NCBI RefSeq assembly: GCF_004208415.1
Contig: NZ_CP035758.1
Coordinates: 6,510,001 to 6,574,000 of the forward strand
Origin: Ktedonosporobacter rubrisoli
Lineage (GTDB): Bacteria; Chloroflexota; Ktedonobacteria; Ktedonobacterales; Ktedonobacteraceae
Length of the DNA: 64,000 bases
Reading direction: 5' to 3'
Shown piece by piece: positions 34,680 to 43,045 of this stretch. Below the pieces are notes generated by a model. It searched no databases. It saw only the letters and a program-made list of their open reading frames with translations, and was not told the origin of the DNA. Each line of letters starts with the position of its first letter. Within the stretch, counting starts at the first letter, position 1. A program made the translations under genes and the position numbers.

Positions 34680-35390
34680 ATGAACATTCACATGCGCATT
34701 AAGCGCTACGATCCCGAGAGGGGCGACGGTAAGCCATATTGGAGCGAATTCACTGTCGAGGCCGATCCTCTTGATCGCTTACTTGACGCGCTCAATACTG
34801 TCAAATGGACGATGGATGGTACGCTCACCTATCGCCGCTCCTGCGCTCATGGCGTTTGTGGCTCCGATGCGATGCGCGTTAATGGACGCAACCGCCTTGC
34901 CTGTAAGGTGCTGGTGCGCGACGTAGGCACCAGGGTAACTATTGAGCCCATGCTTGGCTATCCAGTCATTAAGGATCTTGTCGTCGACATGGACCCATTT
35001 ATGGAGAAGTATAAGTCGATCAAGCCTTATCTTATCAACTATGATGCGGAGCCGGCGGCCGAACGCCTGCAAAGCCCCGAGGACCGCGCACGCTACGATG
35101 AGGGAACCAAGTGTATTCTCTGCGGCGCCTGTACAGGCTCGTGCCCTTCGATCTGGGGCAATCCCGATTGGATTGGACCAGCCTCGATTGTCAACGCGCA
35201 CCGCTTTATCTTCGATAGTCGCGACCAGGCCACCGCCGAGCGCTTGCAGATTCTGGGTCAGCCCAACGGTGTATGGCGCTGCCGCACTATCTTTAACTGC
35301 ACCGATGCCTGTCCGCGCGGCATCCATGTCACCGACCTGATTGAGCAGGTCAAGCGCGCCATCGTCTATAACGACACCAGGGATAGCTAA
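34680..35390 (+). CDS. sdhB: Succinate dehydrogenase iron-sulfur subunit
   Basis: 236 residues with three clusters. The [2Fe-2S] site has C55, C60, D63, C75 (SCAHGVCGSD...LAC), with Asp at the third position exactly as in E. coli SdhB. The other clusters use CILCGACTGSCPS and CRTIFNCTDACPRG for [4Fe-4S] and [3Fe-4S]. It carries electrons from SdhA to the quinone site. The start follows AGAGGAGAACAG. Last gene of the operon, followed by a strong terminator. Confidence 0.96.
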   Translation: MNIHMRIKRYDPERGDGKPYWSEFTVEADPLDRLLDALNTVKWTMDGTLTYRRSCAHGVCGSDAMRVNGRNRLACKVLVRDVGTRVTIEPMLGYPVIKDLVVDMDPFMEKYKSIKPYLINYDAEPAAERLQSPEDRARYDEGTKCILCGACTGSCPSIWGNPDWIGPASIVNAHRFIFDSRDQATAERLQILGQPNGVWRCRTIFNCTDACPRGIHVTDLIEQVKRAIVYNDTRDS

Positions 35391-35411
35391 GCCCTGACCT
35401 ACAAAGCGTTA

Positions 35412-35450
35412 AAGGGCGGGAAGCACCAGGAAACTGCTCCCGCCCTTCTC
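35412..35450 (+). terminator. Terminator of the sdh operon
   Basis: AAGGGCGGGAAGCA (35412-35425) pairs with TGCTCCCGCCCTT (35435-35447) except for one bulged A, with a nine-base loop and a pyrimidine-rich TTCTCTAT tail. It lies 22 bases after the sdhB stop. Confidence 0.85.
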
Positions 35451-35616
35451 TATCCGACAATAATTGTGCTGTAGGGTAACCTCAGAGCTACTTTAGCCCC
35501 TCGCGGAAGTCTTGCCTGAAGCGCTGAGCGTCCTGGCGCAAGGCCACTAGCTCTCTATCATTTATCCAGCGCAATAAAAGCTACAGTCTATTCTTCGCAC
35601 TGAAACCTACAGGTAT

Positions 35617-35964
35617 CTAGCAACATCTCTTCGCTAACTTTAAAAGTTCATGATGCAAAGTGGTAGCATTACTGGCTATCAAACGACCGCTGTTTTCCAA
35701 AGTGAACGATTTTCCAGCAAAATCAGTTACCTTTCCGCCAGCTTCTTGCAGGATCAACAAGCCGGCATCAGAAGGCACAGCCTGCTCAGAGACGGTGATA
35801 ACGCTTTCAGCCTTCCCGCTGGCCACCAGGCACCAATCCAGTGCCGGCGACCAGGTATCGAGCACTCTGCGGCAGTGGAGATGGAGCGCGTTGCGTAAGC
35901 ATACTGTGGCCGGCTGCCGCTTGGTAGTAAAATCGGGGATAAAAAAGATGCTACTCCTCTTCAA
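35617..35964 (-). pseudogene. Truncated inositol monophosphatase-family gene
   Basis: The 115-residue frame matches only the C-terminal part of the IMPase fold: LDTWSPALDWCLVASGKAESVI is the GSAALDL-like region, and PSDAGLLILQEAGGKVTDFAGKSF is the conserved D-x-AAGLLIV-x-EAGG motif. The N-terminal catalytic metal sites (ExxT, DPIDGT) are missing upstream, where no matching frame is seen. No good ribosome site. Probably a remnant. Confidence 0.7.
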
Positions 35965-36111
35965 ATCTTCCTTGTTGCAAAAGGGACACGTTCATCCCTC
36001 CTCCCAGCCCAATTCGGATCACTTCTTCCATTGCCCACAGATATCTTGTATTCTATTTTTCAAGTATAAAATGTCTTAGAAACCTAAACAGAATTAAGAG
36101 GGATGCATAAG

Positions 36112-36681
36112 ATGGCTAATAGCGATCCTAAACAAGTAATCATGGAGCATCTGAATGCGCTTAAGTTTTCCGCGCAGAAAGATGTAGATAGCAACACGCC
36201 TGCTCAGAAGCCAGAGACGACAGAAAAAGTAGGACCTACCAATATCCGTTTTCTTAAAGCACGCTCGTTGGCCAATCGTCAGCTTCATCTCGTCAGTTGT
36301 GAAGCGCCTGATGGGCTAGAACTGTACTTTACGTATTATCTTATTAAGGATGAGAACGCCTGCTGGCAGGTTTACGATGCCATCGGCGGACCTGCTTATG
36401 AGACGAGCCGCGAAACATATAGCCAGCCACGCGCTCTATTGAGCCGCGCTGGCTGGCCGGATCATTTTTATGCCAGCGGCTATATCATAGAAAACGGGGT
36501 TGATGTGAGCCTGCTGCGCTGTATTGCAGCCAACGGAACAATTATGGAGGATGAGCCCTCAGAAGATCGCTTCGTGCTCTTATTTAGCGAGCAGCCGGTT
36601 CGCTTGCCACTGCGCATCGAGCTCTATAATCAGGCCGACAATCTGGTAGGCAGCCATGAAGTATTCAAAGGAGCACTATAA
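36112..36681 (+). CDS. Hypothetical protein (189 aa)
   Basis: No family recognised. The N-terminus (about 1-40) is hydrophilic and probably disordered, followed by an alpha/beta domain (NIRFLKARSLANRQLHLVSCEAPDGLELYFTYYLIKD) and a C-terminal beta-rich part (SEQPVRLPLRIELYNQADNLVGSHEVF). There is no signal or membrane segment. Two ATGs are possible; 36112 is chosen because GAGGG is nine bases before it, while at 36103 it touches the start. It is co-directional with the multicopper oxidase 121 bases downstream; a weak AGAGC/GCTCT hairpin (36691-36705) separates them. Confidence 0.7.
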   Translation: MANSDPKQVIMEHLNALKFSAQKDVDSNTPAQKPETTEKVGPTNIRFLKARSLANRQLHLVSCEAPDGLELYFTYYLIKDENACWQVYDAIGGPAYETSRETYSQPRALLSRAGWPDHFYASGYIIENGVDVSLLRCIAANGTIMEDEPSEDRFVLLFSEQPVRLPLRIELYNQADNLVGSHEVFKGAL

Positions 36682-36802
36682 TTCAAGGCCAGAGCTTCCC
36701 GCTCTTTCTTATGCTCAGCTATAGCGGTACCTATCAGCCACGAGGGGAACGTCTAGGAGGCAGAGAGCAAAAGCAAGATATGATTTAGAGAAGGAGCGAT
36801 AA

Positions 36803-38377
36803 ATGGCTTCGCAGCATAGCCAATCATCTCAATTAGCCTTAGAACAATTTACACAGCCTCTGCGCACGCCCGGCCCACAAGGTCTGCTGGGTGCGTTAAA
36901 CGCGACCCAACCAGTAGAACTACAGGCGCGTATCACCTCCGCCGAAATATTCACGGGCAAACATACGACGTTCTGGGCCTATCAGGCCACCCAGGACCAG
37001 CAAAGCTGGCTCAACCCGATCTTCAAAGTCCAGCGTGGCCAGCTCTTCACTGCAAACTTTACCAATCAATTGCCTGAAGCAACAACGATTCACTGGCACG
37101 GGCTGCATCTCGATTGGCACATGGATGGGCACCCACGCTGGGCCGTAGAGCCTGGCGCCAGCTTTCACTATCAGTTCCCAGTAAACAATCGCGGCGCCAC
37201 CTACTGGTATCATCCTCACGCCCACCACAGAACGGCCTGGCAGACCTACCATGGCCTGGCAAGTTGCTTTATCGTCGAGGATGAAGACACACGACGCCTC
37301 GCACAAAGCCTTGATCTCACCTTTGGCACGACCGATCTTCCGCTCATACTTCAGGACAGACGCTTTGACGAATCAGGCCAATTGCTCTATCCAATTGATC
37401 AAGAGAGCCAGGATATGGGCGTCGAGGGCGATACCATTCTTGTCAATTTGACCCCGCGACCCGTGTTAGAGGTAAGCACGCGCATCTATCGCCTCAGAAT
37501 ACTCAATGGCTCTAACGCGCGCATCTATCGCCTGGCCCTGCAGCGCGCCAGAGACGAAACGCTGCTCCCCTATTGGCTCATCGGAACCGATGGCGGACTC
37601 CTCGAACAGCCCCATGTCGCAACCGAGGTCTTTCTCTCGCCTGGCGAGCGCGTAGAGCTCTTACTCGACTTCTCGCCCTTCGCCCTCAATGAAGAAATAT
37701 TCTTGATAAGCTTACCCTTTGATCCCATGCATAACGAAATGGCCATGGGAAGCATGGAGGAGAGCCACACCATGCAGCACTTGGGCGACGAGGGGCACGC
37801 CATGCCACACCACCATATGGGCGCGCCAGGGCTCCCCGGCGGCCAGCAGTTCCCGCTGCTCAGACTCGTCATTAAGCAGCAGGAAAAAGTACTCTCAGCA
37901 GCGCCTAGCCAGCTCTCAGTCATCCAGCCCATTCCCCTGCAAAGCGCAACCACGCGACAAATCGAGATCTCTGTGGCCTCCGGTGGAGAGAATCAGCCCA
38001 TGCGCTGGCTCATCAACGGGCACAGCTATGAGCTTGATGAGTATCCCATCGAAGTGAAAAAAGGCACAACCGAGATCTGGCAGATCCATAACAACGAGCA
38101 GAGCATGCCCCATCCTATGCACCTGCACGGCTTCCAGTTTCAAGTAATTGACCGCAGCGGAAGTCCCGAGCAGATCCAGCGCCTGGCCGTAGATTCTATG
38201 GGCAGAACAAGCACCGATCTTGGCTGGAAAGATACAGTGCTTGTCTGGCCCGGCGAGACAGTCAGGATCGCTACGCAGTTTGCGCATCCATTTCCCGCTG
38301 ATCAAGTTTACATGTTCCATTGCCACATTCTCGAACATGAGGATACTGGAATGATGCTTAACTATCGCATCAGTTGA
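36803..38377 (+). CDS. Multicopper oxidase (laccase/CueO-like)
   Basis: 524 residues, three cupredoxin domains. All four copper-binding segments are present: HWHG (97-100), WYHPHAH (135-141), HPMHLHG (about 435-441) and FHCHILEHEDTGMM (505-518), with Met517 as probable axial ligand. A Met/His-rich loop (about residues 310-345, MHNEMAMGSMEESH and GHAMPHHHMG) resembles the CueO copper-sensing insert. No signal peptide or Tat motif is seen, unusual for the family, so it may be cytosolic or exported otherwise. It couples oxidation of phenols, metals or bilirubin-like substrates to reduction of oxygen to water. ATG follows AAGGAG. Confidence 0.92.
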   Translation: MASQHSQSSQLALEQFTQPLRTPGPQGLLGALNATQPVELQARITSAEIFTGKHTTFWAYQATQDQQSWLNPIFKVQRGQLFTANFTNQLPEATTIHWHGLHLDWHMDGHPRWAVEPGASFHYQFPVNNRGATYWYHPHAHHRTAWQTYHGLASCFIVEDEDTRRLAQSLDLTFGTTDLPLILQDRRFDESGQLLYPIDQESQDMGVEGDTILVNLTPRPVLEVSTRIYRLRILNGSNARIYRLALQRARDETLLPYWLIGTDGGLLEQPHVATEVFLSPGERVELLLDFSPFALNEEIFLISLPFDPMHNEMAMGSMEESHTMQHLGDEGHAMPHHHMGAPGLPGGQQFPLLRLVIKQQEKVLSAAPSQLSVIQPIPLQSATTRQIEISVASGGENQPMRWLINGHSYELDEYPIEVKKGTTEIWQIHNNEQSMPHPMHLHGFQFQVIDRSGSPEQIQRLAVDSMGRTSTDLGWKDTVLVWPGETVRIATQFAHPFPADQVYMFHCHILEHEDTGMMLNYRIS

Positions 38378-38437
38378 AGAGAATGCGCTATGATATAGAG
38401 GAATGGGTATTCTAAGCCATGAGAGGTTTGCACAGAC

Positions 38438-39310
38438 ATGGATACAGCCGAAACCACCTGGCAACATAGTTTCATTCAGACCAACGGCATTCGTATGCAC
38501 TACGTCAAGCAAGGAAGCGGACCCCTGGTCATCTTTCTACACGGTTTTCCCGAGTTCTGGTATTCCTGGCGCTACCAGCTGCCCGTGCTAGCCGAACATG
38601 GCTATACAGCTGTCGCGCCAGATCTGCGCGGCTACAACGAAACCGATAAGCCAGCCGGCGGCTACGATCTCGCCACCTTATGCCGCGATATTGCCGGGCT
38701 CATCAGCGGCTTACAAAGCCAGAAAGCCATCATCATCGGCCACGATTGGGGAGGCGTTCTGGCCTGGTCCCTGACCATCCACCATCCCGAGCTTGCCGAG
38801 CGCCTGATCGTTCTCAACGCGCCACATCCAGCGGCCATGTCCCGTGAGCTGCGCACTATCGAGCAGCTGCGTAAGAGCTGGTATATGTTCTTCTTCCAGA
38901 TTCCCTGGCTCCCCGAATATCTCCTGGGACTTAACCATGCCGCCGCCATTGGCAAAATGCTCCATGCCAGCGCCGTGCAGAAGGCCGCCTTTCCACCCCA
39001 GGTGCTCTGGAGCTATCGTGACGCCATGAGCAAGCCCGGGGCCTTGACCGGCGGGCTCAATTATTATCGGGCCATGTTTCGCCGCCTGGCCACAAGAGGT
39101 CGCTCGGGCAACGAACATGTTATCAACACTCCCACCTTACTGATCTGGGGCGAGCAGGATGTGGCCCTTGGCATAAATCTGACAAAGGGACTGGAAAACT
39201 GGGTTCCAAATCTGCGCATTCAGTATTTGCCCGAGAGCGGCCACTGGGTCCAGCAAGAAAATCCCGAGGAAGTCAACAAGCTTATACTGGAATTTCTCAG
39301 CACAAGCTGA
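38438..39310 (+). CDS. Alpha/beta hydrolase, epoxide-hydrolase/haloacid-dehalogenase type
   Basis: 290 residues. Nucleophile Asp103 in GHDWGG, oxyanion motif HGFPEFWYSWR (about 35-45), acid in WGEQDVALG and base His269 in SGHWVQQENP. An Asp nucleophile with HGFPE is typical of epoxide hydrolases and fluoroacetate dehalogenases rather than esterases. The cap domain (about 130-210) contains tyrosines (YMFFFQIPWLPEYLL, SYRDAM) that could activate an epoxide. It is 60 bases after the multicopper oxidase and may be co-transcribed. Confidence 0.9.
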   Translation: MDTAETTWQHSFIQTNGIRMHYVKQGSGPLVIFLHGFPEFWYSWRYQLPVLAEHGYTAVAPDLRGYNETDKPAGGYDLATLCRDIAGLISGLQSQKAIIIGHDWGGVLAWSLTIHHPELAERLIVLNAPHPAAMSRELRTIEQLRKSWYMFFFQIPWLPEYLLGLNHAAAIGKMLHASAVQKAAFPPQVLWSYRDAMSKPGALTGGLNYYRAMFRRLATRGRSGNEHVINTPTLLIWGEQDVALGINLTKGLENWVPNLRIQYLPESGHWVQQENPEEVNKLILEFLSTS

Positions 39311-39321
39311 TCGTCAGCTGC

Positions 39322-39456
39322 TCAGGAAAAAGTATAGGCATCGAAAAGAGGATACGCGCACCCGATGCACTTCGGGCAGGGTATATCAAGAATGCGCGCG
39401 CAAGGGATCATCGAGATGGGATAAAGCGCCGGGTCGCAATCAGCGCAAAAGCGCAT
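39322..39456 (-). CDS. Candidate 44-residue Cys-rich (zinc-ribbon) protein
   Basis: Beginning at ATG 39456, overlapping the end of the next gene in another frame, is a short ORF with MRFCADCDPALYP and CPKCIGCAYPLFDA: C4-x2-C7, a single Cys near residue 19 and C27-x2-C30-x2-C33. This is a zinc-ribbon pattern unlikely to arise by chance. No separate SD is clear, so it might be translated by coupling or be the displaced C-terminus of the upstream gene after a frameshift. Confidence 0.45.
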   Translation of the reverse strand: MRFCADCDPALYPISMIPCARILDIPCPKCIGCAYPLFDAYTFS

Positions 39457-39712
39457 CAGCCCCCGTTGCCAGCGAAACTTCCTGTCGCGCCTTTTCGCTA
39501 GTGCCCACAGTGCCCTCAGCGCTGCCCTGTGCCCTCTCCTCCGTCTCCAAGGGTTCCTCCAACACCTGTTTCATCCATAAAACGCCACATATATTACACA
39601 TGCCATGGCTCGCTTCATACAATTTAGGCAAAGGCACATTGGAGATCCGCTTCCCCATGCCATCAATCAGGCGTAGGCACCATGCACACTGTCGTAGCAT
39701 ATCGTTTCCCAT
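39440..39712 (-). CDS. Small zinc-finger protein (90 aa)
   Basis: The first 50 residues carry two CxxC pairs in CAWCLRLID and SHGMCNICGVLW, spaced as in a treble-clef or ribbon. The pattern (CxxC...LPxLYEASHGxCxxC) is found in small bacterial proteins of unknown function. The rest is a Glu/Ala-rich tail lacking structure, which may be a frameshifted end (see 39322-39456). ATG 39712 or 39700 may be used. It is on the same strand as the sigma factor 122 bases upstream. Confidence 0.6.
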   Translation of the reverse strand: MGNDMLRQCAWCLRLIDGMGKRISNVPLPKLYEASHGMCNICGVLWMKQVLEEPLETEERAQGSAEGTVGTSEKARQEVSLATGADALLR

Positions 39713-39834
39713 CCTTTCTCAGCAGGCCTCTACTTCTAACTCTCTACTCCCTTACGTCAAGCACAGCCTATTTCTTTACTATTGTATCCAGCTCAGCAAA
39801 TGCACCTTCCCAGACGTTCCCGCGCTGAAAGGTG

Positions 39835-40542
39835 CTACGTGCTTTTGGGAGACCAGTAGCGAGCGGCCAGGCCATCCTTGCCCACCGCTTGAGATTGCTG
39901 GCACAGCGCCTGCCTATTTTGCGTTCCTGAGGCCTGCCCCTTCCCCTGTGGAGCAGGCGCAGACCCATAGATCGCGCGAAACTTTTTCACTCCGCGCGAC
40001 ACGCGCTTACGCACAGCTTCTGGGCTGCTAGCGAGGATCTTGCTTATCTGTTCGTATGTGAAGCCATTACCATAATGGAGCTGTAAGCAGGCCGCGTCCT
40101 TTGGTTTAAGCGAGGAGAGAGCCTGCTCTACAAGGATGCGCGTCTCGGCCTGATCTTCGATAGAAGGGCTGACCAGAGCCTGAGCCAGGAAGCGTCTCTC
40201 CTCATAACTTGTCTCAGATGAGTTGCCAGAGCGTTCAGTAGCTGCCAGCGGCAAAAAGCTCACAAACTTTAACAGGCGCCGGCGATTGAGATAGCGCAAG
40301 GCATAATTTGTAGCGATCCGATACACCCAGGCATCAAGGGCAAGATCAGCCGAAGTCTTGCCTATTTCCTTATAAATTTGTAAAAACGTATCCTGCGCGA
40401 GATCAAGGGCCATCTCCCGATCTCCCACCAGATGGTATAAGTATCTCGTTATCGGCTGCTGCAGACGCTCTATCAGAGTGCAAAAGGCCTGAGCATCTTT
40501 CGCCTGCAGGCGCGCTACCTCGGCTCCTTTAACTTCAGTCAC
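39835..40542 (-). CDS. ECF-type RNA polymerase sigma factor
   Basis: 235 residues. Region 2 is LIERLQQPITRYLYHLVGDREMALDLAQDTFLQIYKEIG (about 23-61) with ALDAWVYRIATNYALRYLNRRR, and region 4 is LSSLKPKDAACLQLHYGNGFTYEQISKILASSPEAVRKRVSRGVKKFRAIY (about 142-192). A 40-residue polar tail (about 195-235) follows, longer than usual. Translation seems to start at GTG 40542 without a strong SD. No anti-sigma gene is adjacent; the small zinc-finger gene downstream is the only candidate partner. Confidence 0.85.
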   Translation of the reverse strand: MTEVKGAEVARLQAKDAQAFCTLIERLQQPITRYLYHLVGDREMALDLAQDTFLQIYKEIGKTSADLALDAWVYRIATNYALRYLNRRRLLKFVSFLPLAATERSGNSSETSYEERRFLAQALVSPSIEDQAETRILVEQALSSLKPKDAACLQLHYGNGFTYEQISKILASSPEAVRKRVSRGVKKFRAIYGSAPAPQGKGQASGTQNRQALCQQSQAVGKDGLAARYWSPKST

Positions 40543-40952
40543 GGCTATCTAGCTTTCTGCGCTCAGAAGCACGCTGCACTCCCACCAGCCATGCAGGTTT
40601 CTCAGGGAAAAACGTGCTCTCTCCTCAACTTTTCTTCTCCATCCAAAGGACAAGGCAGGCAGGCAGAGACCCCTCTCAACCTTGCAGTTGGGCTTAGGCT
40701 ACAATAAGCATCTCTGACCAGAGATATAACCCCATTTTATTGCTCGTTTCGGCAATTGTGATAAATGTTCCCCTATCTACTATAATCAATATGTCTGGCA
40801 AAAGCGGACAGGTTTTTCTACAGTTTTTTGTATCCCCAAAAAAAATAACGAATATCCCCGGCAGAAGTTGCAACAAACAAGGCTTCCGCATGTTTTAAGC
40901 AAAATTCTAATCTTATTTATTTAGGTGTTAGAAGGCGCCAATCCTGTGCTAA
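40543..40952. other. Gene-free interval, 410 bp
   Basis: Between the sigma gene's start and the molybdoenzyme gene's stop (both minus strand) no gene is visible. The sequence is AT-rich from 40690 to 40900 and presumably holds the sigma promoter. Minus-strand GGGAAC-type elements near 40765 could be ECF -35 sites, but I cannot assign a -10. Confidence 0.45.
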
Positions 40953-42638
40953 TCAGGCAACAGTGACACTTATAGTGTGATAGCCAGAGGAGCCAATCGG
41001 CGCGGGTGGCTGCTCGCTGGGGTCCTGCACATTGCCCTCCATATCGATGGCGCGCACCATAACTGTATACGAGCCGGCATGAGGTTGCCAGGGCAGCTCC
41101 CATAGGACCCAGGTAAGTGCCGAGAGGGGACGCTTTAAGACGGCTCGCTGCCAGTTTTGGCCGCCGTCCAGGCTGACATCTACCTCACTTATCTCCTTAT
41201 TGCCAGAAAAGGCCACGCCCGCGATATAGGTTGGCTTGTTGGCGGCAAGCTTTGCGCTCGATAAGGGAGTATCGATGCGTGAAGTCAGGCGTATTGGCGC
41301 ATCATCGCTCCAGCCGCGCATCTGCCAGAAGCCCTGATAGTTCTCCTTGACAACTTCTATGCCTGTAATCCACTTCACATGTTTCATTCCATAGATACCA
41401 GGCACAAGCAGGCGAGCCGGATAGCCGTGACCCGTGGGCAGGTTTACCCCATTCATATGTAGCGCTACCAGGGTCGTCGGCTCCAGAGCCTTGGCCAGAT
41501 GAATGCTATCGCTATAGTCGTCGGTCGCGTGCAGCACAACTTTCGTCGCGCCCGGTTCGATGCTACCCGCTTGCTTGAGCAGATCGGCCAGCGGTACGCC
41601 CTCCCAGAGCGCATTGCTCATATAGGGTCCACCGACTTCATTGCTTATGCACATCATCGACTCATATTGCTGCTTCATAGGCAAGGCCTTTAGCTCAGCA
41701 TAGGTAAGGCTGTAAGGCCGCTCTACCTGGCCATAGACCTTTAATTGCCAGCCGCTGGCGTTGACTACAGGGTCGGAGAGAAGGTTTTTAGAAACTACGT
41801 AATACTGTTCATTGCTGGTCACTTCGGGGGAGAGCTGCGCTACAGTCTGGAAGGGGCCATAATTGGGAGTTGGGGGAGGACTGATCTTGCTCTTGAAACG
41901 CTGAACCTGTTCAGCTACGCTCGTGCCGCCAAACCCGCCACTAATGAAGCGCCAGGCCAGCGTGCCAAGCGCGCCCACTGCCACAATGGCTACGCCGGCA
42001 CGCAGCACGCTACGACGTCCAGGTTGCGCGGGCAGATCGCTGAGAGCCTTCGCCTCAGCCGGCTTGTTAAGTTCATTTATTGTTGTACTCGGTGAGCTGT
42101 CGGCTTCACTTTGAGCCTGCAGGCGCATCCTGCTTAGCCAGCTCTGGGTCAGGACAAAGAGCAAACCAAAACAGAGACCCACCACAGCCAGGCTGATGGC
42201 AGTTTGCCATATCCCTATGTGCAATTGCGCACCAAAGAAGCCAGCGCCGATCAGAGGTAGCAAGATGAGCCCGCAAAGCAACCAGAGCAAGGCCGCCAGC
42301 CATACGCCATCGCGCCACTCAAGGATGTCCCGTCGCTTTATACGCCCCAGGAGCAGAGCATAGCTTCCCCCACAGAGGGCGAATACAACACATTGTCCCA
42401 CAAAAATAATGACGAAGAGATAACGCTTGGCATCGACTCCAATCAACTCATGCAGATAGTCAAAGGTCGAGGCAGGCATGATATTTGTGATGGCTGCCCC
42501 AAAAACTTCAGGCAATGAAACTCCATTCACGGTTAAACTGAGGAGTAACATCAGCAAGCCAGCGAGCACACCGGCTGCCAGCCCGGCCAGAAAACCAACG
42601 CCAAAGCGCTGACGAGGTGAGAAGAAACTTGCGCGCAT
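40953..42638 (-). CDS. Membrane-anchored molybdopterin-dependent oxidoreductase (sulfite-oxidase fold)
   Basis: 561 residues. Four membrane helices (about 13-37, 73-97, 111-132, 143-165) are followed by a fifth that begins with RRSVLRAG (about 208-232). The soluble sulfite oxidase-type Mo domain (about 270-460) has the Mo-ligating Cys330 in MMCISNEVGG plus TGHGYPARLLVPGIYGMKHVKWI. A C-terminal Mo-co dimerisation beta-domain completes it (ISEVDVSLDGGQNWQRAVL). The frame opens at 42779; ATG 42638 with GAGAGG is preferred. It probably oxidises or reduces a small S- or N-oxide and exchanges electrons with a membrane carrier. Confidence 0.88.
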   Translation of the reverse strand: MRASFFSPRQRFGVGFLAGLAAGVLAGLLMLLLSLTVNGVSLPEVFGAAITNIMPASTFDYLHELIGVDAKRYLFVIIFVGQCVVFALCGGSYALLLGRIKRRDILEWRDGVWLAALLWLLCGLILLPLIGAGFFGAQLHIGIWQTAISLAVVGLCFGLLFVLTQSWLSRMRLQAQSEADSSPSTTINELNKPAEAKALSDLPAQPGRRSVLRAGVAIVAVGALGTLAWRFISGGFGGTSVAEQVQRFKSKISPPPTPNYGPFQTVAQLSPEVTSNEQYYVVSKNLLSDPVVNASGWQLKVYGQVERPYSLTYAELKALPMKQQYESMMCISNEVGGPYMSNALWEGVPLADLLKQAGSIEPGATKVVLHATDDYSDSIHLAKALEPTTLVALHMNGVNLPTGHGYPARLLVPGIYGMKHVKWITGIEVVKENYQGFWQMRGWSDDAPIRLTSRIDTPLSSAKLAANKPTYIAGVAFSGNKEISEVDVSLDGGQNWQRAVLKRPLSALTWVLWELPWQPHAGSYTVMVRAIDMEGNVQDPSEQPPAPIGSSGYHTISVTVA

Positions 42639-43045
42639 ATCGGGCCTCTCAATGTTTAGGTTGAGCCTTGTTGAGCGAGGATCAATACTCTGTCTTACTA
42701 TACCATTTATTGTTACGCACGTTGCAGACAGCATAAATTTACAGTTTCTAACGATCTGAGCCCTCTTCCCAACAAGCATGGCAGAGCATTGCCTGGTTCC
42801 TTATCAGGCTCAGAGCGGGCCCGGCTTTGCGCATCCAGCAACGTGCTATCCTACCTGCTGTTTAGTCAATGTAGACATTTACCCATGCCCTAAACTCCCA
42901 GCCTTAAATTTATATTTTTTTAATACCCAAAAAGATATTTTATATCTTTTTTTTGTGATATTGTATCTATGGTGCCAGTTCTCTATATTTCTCTTTTGGA
43001 TTATCCGCTTCTTTCTTGTTCTAGTTCAATGGGGAAAAGGAAACC
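42639..43045. other. Divergent promoter region with AT-rich hairpin, 407 bp
   Basis: Lies between the divergent molybdoenzyme and MFS genes. AAAAAGATAT (42929-42938), TTT and ATATCTTTTT (42942-42951) form a perfect 10-bp AT stem followed by a T-run on the plus strand. It may be a weak terminator/attenuator or an operator before the MFS gene. No ORF is credible here. Confidence 0.5.
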
